This document shows, one piece after another, positions 14,172 through 29,100 of a stretch of DNA of 64,000 bases. The DNA lies in assembly GCF_050947335.1 (NCBI RefSeq), contig NW_027473314.1, positions 806,001-870,000 on the forward strand, given 5' to 3'. Positions within the stretch are counted from its first letter, which is position 1; each line of letters opens with the position of its first letter. The position numbers and the translations under genes are program-made. The notes below the pieces were generated by a model. That model saw only the letters and a list, made by a program, of their open reading frames with translations, ran no database searches and was not told the DNA's origin. Source of the stretch: Megachile rotundata (taxonomy: Eukaryota > Arthropoda > Insecta > Hymenoptera > Megachilidae).

Positions 14172-16649
14172 ACAATCACAATCATACAATCGCAATCATG
14201 CAATCACAATCATACAATCACAATCATACAATCAGAATCATACAATCACAATCATACAATCACAATCATACAATCACAATCATACAATCACAATCATACA
14301 ATCACAATCATACAATCACAATCATACAATCACAATCATACAATCACAATCATAAAATCACAAATATACAATCACAATCATACAATCACAATCATACAAT
14401 CACAATCATACAATCGCAATCATACAATCACAATCATACAGAAACAATCATACAACCTTAATTATACAACCACAATCATACGATCACAATCATACAATCA
14501 CAATCATACAATCACAATCATACAATCACAATCATACAATCACAATCATACAATCACAATCATACAATCACAATCATACAATCATAATCATACAATCACA
14601 ATCATACAAGGACAATCATACAATCACAATCATGCAGTCACAATCATACAATCGCAATCACACAACCACAATCATACAATCACAGTCATACAGTCACAAT
14701 CATACAATCACAAACATTCAATCACAATCATACAATCACAATCATACAATCACAATCATACAATCACAGTCATACAACCACAATCATACAATCACAGTCA
14801 TACAATCACAATCATACAGTCACAATCATACAATCACAATCATACAATCACAGTCATACAATCACAATCATACAGTCACAATCATACAATCACAATCATA
14901 GAATCACAATCATACAATCACAATCATACAATCACAATCATACAATCACAATCATACAATCACAATCATACAATCACAATCATACAATCACAATCATACA
15001 ATCACAATCATACAATCACAATCATACAATCACAATCATACAATCACAATCATACAATCACAATCATACAATCACAATCATACAATCACAATCATACAAT
15101 CACAATCATACAATCACAATCATACAATCGCAATCAAAGAATCACAGTCATACGATCACAATCATACAATCACAATCATACAATCGCAATCATACAATCG
15201 CAATCATACAATCACAATCATACAGAAACAATCATACAACCTTAATTATACAACCACAATCATACGATCACAATCATACAATCACAATCATACAATCACA
15301 ATCATACAATCACAATCATACAATCACAATCATACAATCACAGTCATACAATCACAATCATACTATCACAATCATACAATCACAATCATACAATCACAAT
15401 CTCACAATCACGATCATACAATAACGATCATCCAATCACAATCATACAATCACAAACATACAGAAACAATCATACAATCGCTATCATACAATCACAATCA
15501 TACAATCACAATCATACAATCACAATCATACAATCACAATCATACAATCACAATCATACAATCATAATCATACAATCACAATCATACAATCACAATCATG
15601 CAGTCACAATCATACAATCGCAATCACACAACCACAATCTTACAATCACAATCATACGATCACAATCATACGATCACAATCATACCATCACAATCATACA
15701 ATCACAATCATACAATCACAATCATACAATCACAAGCATACGATCACAATCATACAATCACTATCATACAATCACAATCTCACAATCACAATCATACAGT
15801 CACAATCATACAATCACAATCATAGAATCACAATCACACAATCACAATCATACAATCACAATCTCACAATCACGATCATACAATAACGATCATCCAATCA
15901 CAATCATACAATCACAAACATACAGAAACAATCATACAATCGCTATCATACAATCACAATCATACAATCACAATCATACAATCACAATCATACAATCACA
16001 ATCATACAATCACAATCATACAATCACAATCATACAATCACAATCATACAATCACAATCATACAATCACAATCATACAATCACAATCATACAATCACAAT
16101 CATACAATCACAATCATACAATCACAATCATACAATCACAATCATACAATCGCAATCAAAGAATCACAATCATACGATCACAATCATACAATCACAATCA
16201 TACAATCACAATCATACAATCGCAATCATACAATCACAATCATGCAGAAACAATCATACAACCTTAATTATACAACCACAATCATACGATCACAATCATA
16301 CAATCACAACCATACAATCACAATCATACAATCACAATCATACAATCATAATCATACAATCACAATCATACAATCACAATCATGCAGTCACAATCATACC
16401 ATCGCAATCACACAACCACAATCTTACAATCACAATCATACGATCACAATCATACGATCACAATCATACCATCACAATCATACAATCACAATCATACAAT
16501 CACAATCATACAATCACAAGCATACGATCCCAATCATACAATCACAATCATACAATCACAATCTCACAATCACAATCATACAGTCACAATCATACAATCA
16601 CAATCATAGAATCACAATCACACAATCACAATCATACAATCAAAATCAT

Positions 16650-16669
16650 ACAATCACAATCACAATCAT
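16650..16669 (+). repeat. Hexamer insertion, type II
   Basis: Three hexamers plus AT, after a caaaatcat monomer. Confidence 0.94.
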
Positions 16670-17497
16670 ACAATCACAATCATACAATCATAATCATACA
16701 ATCACAATCATACAATGACAACCATACAATCACAATCATACAATCACAGTCATACAATCGCAATCACTCAATCACAATCTTACAATCACAATCATACAAT
16801 CACAATCATACAATCACAATCATAGAATCACAATCATACAATCACAATCATACAATCACAATCATACAATCACAATCATACAATCGCAATAAAAGAATCA
16901 CAATCATACAATCACAATCATACAATCACAATCATACAATAGCAATCATACAATCACAATCATACAGAAACAATCATACAACCTTAATTATACAACCACA
17001 ATCATACGATCACAATCATACAATCACAATCATACAATCACAATCATACAATCACAATCATACAATCACAATCATACAATCACAATCATACAAGGACAAT
17101 CATACAATCACAATCATGCAGTCACAATCATACAATCGCAATCACACAACCACAATCTTACAATCACAATCATACGATCACAATCATACCATCACAATCA
17201 TACAATCACAATCATACAATCACAATCATACAATCACAATCATACAATCACAATCATACAATCACAATCATACAATCACAATCATACAATCACAATCATA
17301 CAATCATAATCATACAATCACAATCATACAAGGACAATCATACAATCACAATCATGCAGTCACAATCATACAATCGCAATCACACAACCACAATCTTACA
17401 ATCACAATCATACGATCACAATCATACCATCACAATCATACAATCACAATCATACAATCACAATCATACAATCACAAGCATACAATCACAATCATAC

Positions 17498-19134
17498 AAT
17501 CGCAATAAAAGAATCACAATCATACAATCACAATCATACAATCACAATCATACAATCACAATCATACAATCAGAATCATACAATCACAATCATACAATCA
17601 CAATCATACAATCACAATCATACAATCACAATCATACAATCACAATCATAGAATCACAATCATACAGTCACAGTCATACAATCACAATCATACAATCACA
17701 GTCATACAATCACAATCATACAGTCACAGTCATACAATCACAATCATACAATCGCAATCATACAATCACAATCATAGAATCACAATCATACAATCACAAT
17801 CATACAATCACAATCATACAATCACAATCATACAGTCACAATCATGCAATCACAATCATGCAATCACAATCATACAATCACAATCATACAATCACAATCA
17901 TACAATCACAGTCATACCTTCACAATCATACAATCACAATCATACAATCACAATCATACAATCACAATCATACAATCACAGTCATACAATCACAGTCATA
18001 CAATCACAGTCATACAATCACAATCATACAGTCACAATCATAAAATCACAATCATACAATCACAATCACACAATCACAATCAGACAATCACAATCATACA
18101 ATCACAATCATACAATCACAATCATAGGATCACAATCATACAATCACAATCATACAATCACAATCATACAATCACAATCGTAGAATCGCAATCAAAGAAT
18201 CACAATCATACGATCACAATCATACAATCACAATCATGCAATCACAATCATACAATCACAATCATACAATCACAATCATACAATCACAATCATTCAATCA
18301 CAATCATACAATCACAATCATACAATCACAATCATACAATCACAATCATACAATCACAATCATACAATCACAATCATACAATCACAATCATACAATCACA
18401 ATCATACAATCACAATCATACAATCACAATCATACAATCACAATCATACAATCACAATCATACAATCACAATCATACAATCACAATCATACAATCACAAT
18501 CATACAATCACAATCATACAATCACAATCATACAATCACAATCATACAATCACAATCATACAATCACAATCATACAATCACAATCATACAATCACAATCA
18601 TACAATCACAATCATACAATCACAATCATACAATCGCAATTAAAGAATCACAATCATACGATCACAATCATACAATCACAATCATACAATCACAATCATA
18701 CAATCGCAATCATACAATCACAATCATACAATCACAATCTCACAATCACGATCATACAATAACGATCATCCAATCACAATCATACAATCGCAATCATACA
18801 ATCGCAATCATACAATCACAAACATACAGAAACAATCATACAATCACTATCATACAATCACAATCATACAATCACAATCATACAATCACAATCATACAAT
18901 CTCAATCATACAATCACAATCATACCATCACAATCATACAGTCACAATCATGCAATCACAATCATACAATCATAATCATACAATCACAATCATACAATCA
19001 CAATCATACAATCACAGTCATACCTTCACAATCATACGATCACAATCATACAATCACAATCATACAATCACAATCATACAATCACAATCTCACAATCACA
19101 ATCATACAGTCACAATCATACAATCACAATCATA
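17498..19134 (+). repeat. 2.34-kb higher-order unit, truncated copy U3
   Basis: After a short joint with tcgcaataaaag (about 17501), the sequence enters the 2.34-kb unit partway, at the cagaatc variant near 17571. It lacks the unit's first two C modules. Variants at 17844 and 18950 pair with 12736 and 13842 (offset 5108 for both). It carries a private atgcaatc at 18236 and a perfect tract of 23 monomers (18308-18629). No gene. Confidence 0.88.
18308..18629 (+). repeat. Perfect tract of 23 monomers in U3
   Basis: Same location as in U1 and U2, but two monomers longer. Confidence 0.9.
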
Positions 19135-21500
19135 GAATCACAATCATACAATCACAATCATACAATGACAATCATACAATCACAATCAAAGAATCACAAT
19201 CATACAATCACAATCATACAATCAGAATCATACAATCACAATCATACTATCACAATCATACAATCACAATCATACAATCACAATCTCACAATCACGATCA
19301 TACAATAACGATCATCCAATCACAATCATACAATCACAATCATACAATCGCAATCATAAAATCACAAACATGCAGAAACAATCATACAATCACTATCATA
19401 CAATCACAATCATACAATCACAATCATACAATCACAATCATACAATCACAATCATACAATCACAATCATACAGTCACAGTCATACAATCACAATCATACA
19501 ATCACAGTCATACAATCACAATCATACAGTCACAATCATACAATCACAATCATACAATCGCAATCATACAATCACAATCATAGAATCACAATCATACAAT
19601 CACAATCATACAATCACAATCATACAATCACAATCATACAATCACAATCATACAATCACAATCATACAATCACAATCATACAATCACAATCATACAATCA
19701 GAATCATACAATCACAATCATACTATCACAATCATACAATCACAATCATACAATCACAATCTCACAATCACGATCATACAATAACGATCATCCAATCACA
19801 ATCATACAATCACAATCATACAATCGCAATCATACAATCACAAACATGCAGAAACAATCATACAATCACTATCATACAATCACAATCATACAATCACAAT
19901 CATACAATCAGAATCATACAATCACAATCATACAATCACAATCATACAATCACAATCATACAATCACAATCATACAATCACAATCATAGAATCACAATCA
20001 TACAGTCACAGTCATACAATCACAATCATACAATCACAGTCATACAATCACAATCATACAGTCACAATCATACAATCACAATCATACAATCGCAATCATA
20101 CAATCACAATCATAGAATCACAATCATACAATCACAATCATACAATCACAATCATACAATCACAATCATACAGTCACAATCATGCAATCACAATCATGCA
20201 ATCACAATCATACAATCACAATCATACAATCACAATCATACAATCACAGTCATACCTTCACAATCATACAATCACAATCATACAATCACAATCATACAAT
20301 CACAATCATACAATCACAATCATACAATCACAATCATACAATCACAGTCATACAATCACAGTCATACAATCACAGTCATACAATCACAATCATACAGTCA
20401 CAATCATAAAATCACAATCATACAATCACAATCACACAATCACAATCAGACAATCACAATCATACAATCACAATCATACAATCACAATCATAGGATCACA
20501 ATCATACAATCACAATCATACAATCACAATCATACAATCACAATCGTAGAATCGCAATCAAAGAATCACAATCATACGATCACAATCATACAATCACAAT
20601 CATACAATCACAATCATACAATCACAATCATACAATCACAATCATACAATCACAATCATTCAATCACAATCATACAATCACAATCATACAATCACAATCA
20701 TACAATCACAATCATACAATCACAATCATACAATCACAATCATACAATCACAATCATACAATCACAATCATACAATCACAATCATACAATCACAATCATA
20801 CAATCACAATCATACAATCACAATCATACAATCACAATCATACAATCACAATCATACAATCACAATCATACAATCACAATCATACAATCACAATCATACA
20901 ATCACAATCATACAATCACAATCATACAATCACAATCATACAATCACAATCATACAATCACAATCATACAATCACAATCATACAATCACAATCATACAAT
21001 CGCAATTAAAGAATCACAATCATACGATCACAATCATACAATCACAATCATACAATCACAATCATACAATCGCAATCATACAATCACAATCATACAATCA
21101 CAATCTCACAATCACGATCATACAATAACGATCATCCAATCACAATCATACAATCGCAATCATACAATCGCAATCATACAATCACAAACATACAGAAACA
21201 ATCATACAATCACTATCATACAATCACAATCATACAATCACAATCATACAATCACAATCATACAATCTCAATCATACAATCACAATCATACCATCACAAT
21301 CATACAGTCACAATCATGCAATCACAATCATACAATCATAATCATACAATCACAATCATACAATCACAATCATACAATCACAGTCATACCTTCACAATCA
21401 TACAATCACAATCATACAATCACAATCATACAATCACAATCATACAATCACAATCTCACAATCACAATCATACAGTCACAATCATACAATCACAATCATA
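19135..21500 (+). repeat. 2.34-kb higher-order unit, full copy U4
   Basis: Variants at 19370, 20182, 20196 and 21316 pair with 11924, 12736, 12750 and 13842 (offset 7446, then 7474). Length is 2366 bp, that is U1 plus 28 bp, explained by the perfect tract of 23 rather than 21 monomers (20674-20995). The 28-bp gain moves the downstream + strand reading frame without introducing a stop, as expected for non-coding repeat DNA. No gene. Confidence 0.91.
20674..20995 (+). repeat. Perfect tract of 23 monomers in U4
   Basis: Bounded by cattcaatc and tcgcaattaaag, as in the other units. Confidence 0.9.
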
Positions 21501-21639
21501 GAATCACAATCATACAATCACAATCATACAATGACAATCATACAATCACAATCAAAGAATCACAATCATACAATCACAATCATACAATCACAATCATACA
21601 ATCACAATCATACAATCACAATCATACAATCACAATCAT

Positions 21640-21659
21640 ACAATCACAATCACAATCAC
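21640..21659 (+). repeat. Hexamer insertion, type I
   Basis: Three hexamers ending in AC; counterpart of 14152. Confidence 0.94.
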
Positions 21660-24151
21660 ACAATCACAATCATACAATCGCAATCATGCAATCACAATCA
21701 TACAATCACAATCATACAATCAGAATCATACAATCACAATCATACAATCACAATCATACAATCACAATCATACAATCACAATCATACAATCACAATCATA
21801 CAATCACAATCATACAATCACAATCATACAATCACAATCATAAAATCACAAATATACAATCACAATCATACAATCACAATCATACAATCACAATCATACA
21901 ATCGCAATCATACAATCACAATCATACAGAAACAATCATACAACCTTAATTATACAACCACAATCATACGATCACAATCATACAATCACAATCATACAAT
22001 CACAATCATACAATCACAATCATACAATCACAATCATACAATCACAATCATACAATCACAATCATACAATCATAATCATACAATCACAATCATACAAGGA
22101 CAATCATACAATCACAATCATGCAGTCACAATCATACAATCGCAATCACACAACCACAATCATACAATCACAGTCATACAGTCACAATCATACAATCACA
22201 AACATTCAATCACAATCATACAATCACAATCATACAATCACAATCATACAATCACAGTCATACAACCACAATCATACAATCACAGTCATACAATCACAAT
22301 CATACAGTCACAATCATACAATCACAATCATACAATCACAGTCATACAATCACAATCATACAGTCACAATCATACAATCACAATCATAGAATCACAATCA
22401 TACAATCACAATCATACAATCACAATCATACAATCACAATCATACAATCACAATCATACAATCACAATCATACAATCACAATCATACAATCACAATCATA
22501 CAATCACAATCATACAATCACAATCATACAATCACAATCATACAATCACAATCATACAATCACAATCATACAATCACAATCATACAATCACAATCATACA
22601 ATCACAATCATACAATCGCAATCAAAGAATCACAGTCATACGATCACAATCATACAATCACAATCATACAATCGCAATCATACAATCGCAATCATACAAT
22701 CACAATCATACAGAAACAATCATACAACCTTAATTATACAACCACAATCATACGATCACAATCATACAATCACAATCATACAATCACAATCATACAATCA
22801 CAATCATACAATCACAATCATACAATCACAGTCATACAATCACAATCATACTATCACAATCATACAATCACAATCATACAATCACAATCTCACAATCACG
22901 ATCATACAATAACGATCATCCAATCACAATCATACAATCACAAACATACAGAAACAATCATACAATCGCTATCATACAATCACAATCATACAATCACAAT
23001 CATACAATCACAATCATACAATCACAATCATACAATCACAATCATACAATCATAATCATACAATCACAATCATACAATCACAATCATGCAGTCACAATCA
23101 TACAATCGCAATCACACAACCACAATCTTACAATCACAATCATACGATCACAATCATACGATCACAATCATACCATCACAATCATACAATCACAATCATA
23201 CGATCACAATCATACAATCACAAGCATACGATCACAATCATACAATCACTATCATACAATCACAATCTCACAATCACAATCATACAGTCACAATCATACA
23301 ATCACAATCATAGAATCACAATCACACAATCACAATCATACAATCACAATCTCACAATCACGATCATACAATAACGATCATCCAATCACAATCATACAAT
23401 CACAAACATACAGAAACAATCATACAATCGCTATCATACAATCACAATCATACAATCACAATCATACAATCACAATCATACAATCACAATCATACAATCA
23501 CAATCATACAATCACAATCATACAATCACAATCATACAATCACAATCATACAATCACAATCATACAATCACAATCATACAATCACAATCATACAATCACA
23601 ATCATACAATCACAATCATACAATCACAATCATACAATCACAATCATACAATCGCAATCAAAGAATCACAATCATACGATCACAATCATACAATCACAAT
23701 CATACAATCACAATCATACAATCGCAATCATACAATCACAATCATGCAGAAACAATCATACAACCTTAATTATACAACCACAATCATACGATCACAATCA
23801 TACAATCACAACCATACAATCACAATCATACAATCACAATCATACAATCATAATCATACAATCACAATCATACAATCACAATCATGCAGTCACAATCATA
23901 CCATCGCAATCACACAACCACAATCTTACAATCACAATCATACGATCACAATCATACGATCACAATCATACCATCACAATCATACAATCACAATCATACA
24001 ATCACAATCATACAATCACAAGCATACGATCCCAATCATACAATCACAATCATACAATCACAATCTCACAATCACAATCATACAGTCACAATCATACAAT
24101 CACAATCATAGAATCACAATCACACAATCACAATCATACAATCAAAATCAT

Positions 24152-24171
24152 ACAATCACAATCACAATCAT
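24152..24171 (+). repeat. Hexamer insertion, type II
   Basis: Three hexamers plus AT after caaaatcat; counterpart of 16650 at offset 7502. Confidence 0.94.
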
Positions 24172-24999
24172 ACAATCACAATCATACAATCATAATCATA
24201 CAATCACAATCATACAATGACAACCATACAATCACAATCATACAATCACAGTCATACAATCGCAATCACTCAATCACAATCTTACAATCACAATCATACA
24301 ATCACAATCATACAATCACAATCATAGAATCACAATCATACAATCACAATCATACAATCACAATCATACAATCACAATCATACAATCGCAATAAAAGAAT
24401 CACAATCATACAATCACAATCATACAATCACAATCATACAATAGCAATCATACAATCACAATCATACAGAAACAATCATACAACCTTAATTATACAACCA
24501 CAATCATACGATCACAATCATACAATCACAATCATACAATCACAATCATACAATCACAATCATACAATCACAATCATACAATCACAATCATACAAGGACA
24601 ATCATACAATCACAATCATGCAGTCACAATCATACAATCGCAATCACACAACCACAATCTTACAATCACAATCATACGATCACAATCATACCATCACAAT
24701 CATACAATCACAATCATACAATCACAATCATACAATCACAATCATACAATCACAATCATACAATCACAATCATACAATCACAATCATACAATCACAATCA
24801 TACAATCATAATCATACAATCACAATCATACAAGGACAATCATACAATCACAATCATGCAGTCACAATCATACAATCGCAATCACACAACCACAATCTTA
24901 CAATCACAATCATACGATCACAATCATACCATCACAATCATACAATCACAATCATACAATCACAATCATACAATCACAAGCATACAATCACAATCATAC

Positions 25000-27500
25000 A
25001 ATCACAATCATACAATCACAATCATACAATCGCAATCAAAGAATCACAATCATACGATCACAATCATACGATCACAATCATACAATCACAATCATACAAT
25101 CACAATCATACAATCACAATCATACAATCACAATCATACAATCACAATCAAACAATCACAATCATACAATCACAATCATACAAGGACTATCATACAATCA
25201 CAATCATACAATCACAATCATACAATCACAATCATACAATCACAATCATACAATCACAATCATACAATCACAGTCATACAATCACAATCATACTATCACA
25301 ATCATACAATCACAATCATACAATCACAATCTCACAATCACGATCATACAATAACGGTCATCCAATCACAATCATACAATCACAAACATACAGAAACAAT
25401 CATACAATCGCTATCATACAATCACAATCATACAATCACAATCATACAATCACAATCATACAATCACAATCATACAATCACAATCATACAATCACAATCA
25501 TACAATCACAATCATACAGTCACAATCATGCAATCACAATCATACAATCACAATCATACAATCACAATCATACAATCACAATCATACAATCACAATCATA
25601 CAATCACAGTCATACCTTCACAATCATACAATCAGAATCATACAATCACAATCATACAATCACAATCATACAATCACAATCATACAGTCACAATCATGCA
25701 ATCACAATCATACAATCACAATCATACAATCACAATCATACAATCACAATCATACAATCACAATCATGCAATCACAATCATACAATCACAATCATACAAT
25801 CACAATCATACAATCACAATCATACAATCACAATCATACAATCACAATCATACAATCACAATCATACAATCACAATCATACAATCACAATCATACAATCA
25901 CAATCATACAATCACAATCATACAATCACAATCATACAATCACAATCATACCATCACAATCATACAGTCACAATCATGCAATCACAATCATACAATCACA
26001 ATCATACAATCACAATCATACAATCACAATCATACAATCACAGTCATACCTTCACAATCATACAACCACAATCATACAATCACAATCATACAATCACAAT
26101 CATACAATCACAATCTCACAATCACAATCATACAGTCACAATCATACAATCACAATCATAGAATCACAATCATACAATCACAATCATACAATGACAATCA
26201 TACAATCACAATCAAAGAATCACAATCATACAATCACAATCATACAATCACAATCATACAATCACAATCACAATCACACAATCACAATCATACAATCGCA
26301 ATCATGCAATCACAATCATACAATCACAATCATACAATCAGAATCATACAATCACAATCATACAATCACAATCATACAATCACAATCATACAATCACAAT
26401 CATACAATCACAATCATACAATCACAATCATACAATCACAATTATACAATCACAATCATACAATCACAATCATACAATCACAATCATACAATCGCAATCA
26501 TACAATCACAATCATACAGACACAATCATTCAACCTTAATTGTAAAACCACAATCATACGATCACAATCATACAATCACAATCATACAATCACAATCATA
26601 CAATCACAATCATACAATCACAATCATACAATCACAATCATACAATCACAATCATACAATCATAATCATACAATCACAATCATACAAGGACAATCATACA
26701 ATCACAATCATGCAGTCACAATCATACAATCGCAATCACACAACCACAATCATACAATCACAGTCATACAATCACAATCATACAATCACAATCATACAAT
26801 CACAATCATACAATCACAATCATACAATCACAATCATACAATCACAGTCATACAATCACAATCATACAATCACAGTCATACAATCACAATCATACAGTCA
26901 CAATCATACAGTCACAATCATACAATCACAATCATACAATCGCAATCAAAGAATCACAATCATACGATCACAATCATACAATCACAATCATACAATCGCA
27001 ATCATACAATCGCAATCATACAATCACAATCATACAGAAACAATCATACAACCTTAATTATACAACCACAATCATACGATCACAATCATACAATCACAAT
27101 CATACAATCACAATCATACAATCGCAATCATACAATCACAATCATACAATCACAGTCATACAATCACAATCATACTATCACAATCATACAATCACGATCA
27201 TACAATCACAATCTCACAATCACGATCATACAATAACGATCATCCAATCACAATCATACAATCACAAACATACAGAAACAATCATACAATCGCTATCATA
27301 CAATCACAATCATACAATCACAATCATACAATCACAATCATACAATCACAATCATACAATCACAATCATACAATCACAATCATACAATCACAATCATACA
27401 ATCACAATCATACAATCACAATCATACAATCACAATCATACAATCACAATCATACAATCACAATCATACAATCACAATCATACAATCGCAATCAAAGAAT
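25000..27500 (+). repeat. Array segment H1 with the ataacggtc form of module C
   Basis: Left part of the region unique to the 8.5-kb duplicated block. Contains caaggactatc (about 25183), the G-substituted module C (about 25352), atgcaatc variants (about 25530, 25700 and 25766), a near-perfect tract to about 25950, a type I hexamer insertion, an unusual module E (26517-26549: cagacac, cattcaacc, ttgtaaaacc), module B (26710), ordinary module E (about 27036) and module C (about 27232). Its copy is at about 33.94-36.46 kb, offset 8942 to 8970. No gene. Confidence 0.86.
26258..26277 (+). repeat. Hexamer insertion, type I
   Basis: Three hexamers ending in AC. Confidence 0.94.
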
Positions 27501-27971
27501 CACAATCATACGATCACAATCATACAATCACAATCATACAATCACAATCATACAATCGCAATCATACAATCACAATCATGCAGAAACAATCATACAACCT
27601 TAATTATACAACCACAATCATACGATCACAATCATACAATCACAATCATACAATCACAATCATACAATCACAATCATACAATCATAATCATACAATCACA
27701 ATCATACAATCACAATCATGCAGTCACAATCATACAATCGCAATCACACAACCACAATCTTACAATCACAATCATACGATCACAATCATACGATCACAAT
27801 CATACCATCACAATCATACAATCACAATCATACAATCACAAGCATACGATCACAATCATACAATCACAATCATACAATCACAATCTCACAATCACAATCA
27901 TACAGTCACAATCATACAGTCACAATCATAGAATCACAATCACACAATCACAATCATACAATCAAAATCAT

Positions 27972-27991
27972 ACAATCACAATCACAATCAT
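27972..27991 (+). repeat. Hexamer insertion, type II
   Basis: First of two copies made by the 216-bp duplication. Confidence 0.94.
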
Positions 27992-28187
27992 ACAATCACA
28001 ATCATACAATCATAATCATACAATCACAATCATACAATGACAATCATACAATCACAATCATACAGTCACAGTCATACAATCGCAATCACACAATCACAAT
28101 CTTACAATCACAATCATACAATCACAATCATACAATCACAATCATAGAATCGCAATAAAAGAATCACAATCATACAATCAAAATCAT

Positions 28188-28207
28188 ACAATCACAATCA
28201 CAATCAT
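28188..28207 (+). repeat. Hexamer insertion, type II
   Basis: Second copy made by the 216-bp duplication. Confidence 0.94.
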
Positions 28208-29100
28208 ACAATCACAATCATACAATCATAATCATACAATCACAATCATACAATGACAATCATACAATCACAATCATACAGTCACAGTCATACAATCGCA
28301 ATCACACAATCACAATCTTACAATCACAATCATACAATCACAATCATACAATCACAATCATAGAATCGCAATAAAAGAATCACAATCATACAATCACAAT
28401 CATACAATCACAATCATACAATAGCAATCATACAATCCCAATCAAACAATCACAATCATAGAATCACAATCATACAATCACAATCATACAATCACAATCA
28501 AGCAATCACAATCATACAATCACAATCATACAATCACAATCATAAAATCAAAATCATACAATCACAATCACACAATCACAATCATACAATCACAATCATA
28601 CAATCACAATCATACAATCACAATCATACAATCACAATCATACAATCACAATCACACAATCACAATCATACAATCACAATCATACAATCACAATCAAACA
28701 ATCACAATCATACAATCGCAAACATACAATCACAATCATACAATCACAATCATACAATCACAATCATTCAATCACAATCAAAGAATCACAATCATACGAT
28801 CACAATCATACAATCACAATCATACAATCACAATCATAGAATCACAATCATACAATCACACTCGTACAATCACAATCATACAATCGCAATCATACAATCG
28901 CAATCAAAGAATCACAATCATACGATCACAATCATACAGTCACAATCATACAATCACAATCATACAATCGCAATCATACAATCACAATCATACAGAAACA
29001 ATCATACAACCTTAATTATACAACCACAATCATACGATCACAATCATACAATCACAATCATACAATCACAATCATACTATCACAATCATACAATCACAAT

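Larger units (their letters stand above)
14013..17497 (+). repeat. 3.4-kb higher-order segment D, first copy
   Basis: Begins with the tagaatc, atgacaatc and caaagaatc order of the 2.34-kb unit and then departs from it. It carries a type I hexamer insertion, atgcaatc (14198), cataaaatcacaaatat, module E (about 14431), module B (14632), a perfect tract of 15 monomers (14914-15123), modules E and C, the ATG variant at 15598, module C (about 15884), module K (16242 and 16382) and the 238-bp duplication (17116 and 17354). It is repeated at 21501-24999 (offsets 7488 to 7502) and 48037-51505 (constant offset 34010 from 13842 to 17354). No gene. Confidence 0.9.
21501..24999 (+). repeat. 3.4-kb higher-order segment D, second copy
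   Basis: Follows U4 just as the first copy follows U2. ATG variants at 22120, 23086, 23744, 23884, 24618 and 24856 pair with 14632, 15598, 16242, 16382, 17116 and 17354. A private tacgatc near 23200 separates it from the first copy. The match ends near 17497 / 24999, after cacaagcatacaatc. From about 23.2 kb this copy is also the left end of the 8.5-kb block duplicated at 32.2 kb. No gene. Confidence 0.9.
27931..28362 (+). repeat. 216-bp tandem duplication
   Basis: The gaatcgcaataaaag variant at 28147 recurs at 28363, and the hexamer insertion at 27972 recurs at 28188; both offsets are 216 bp (15 monomers plus one hexamer). The downstream copy of the block at 36.9-37.1 kb has a single unit. 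The change of offset from 8970 to 8754 equals 216. Confidence 0.93.
27501..29100 (+). repeat. Array segment H2 with module K and a local 216-bp duplication
   Basis: Module K lies at 27578 and 27718, followed by the tandem 216-bp duplication, a tagaatcgcaataaaag joint, tcccaatc, caagcaatc, aaatcaaaatc, tcgcaaacat, cattcaatcacaatcaaag and cacactcgt (28861). The last variant recurs at 37615 (offset 8754), near 55306 and near 60554, marking four copies of this segment. No gene. Confidence 0.86.

Noticed and set aside
24618..27236. Longest open frame (872 codons); similar ones at 19370-21949 (859), 33560-36013 (817), 51364-53607 (747) and many shorter
   Set aside because: The consensus has no + strand stop, so open frames arise automatically. 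All three frames give the same peptide, overlapping frames are open at once, 14-bp and 28-bp copy-number changes switch frame without penalty, and starts and stops occur only at variant monomers. There is no codon bias, signal, domain or splice context.
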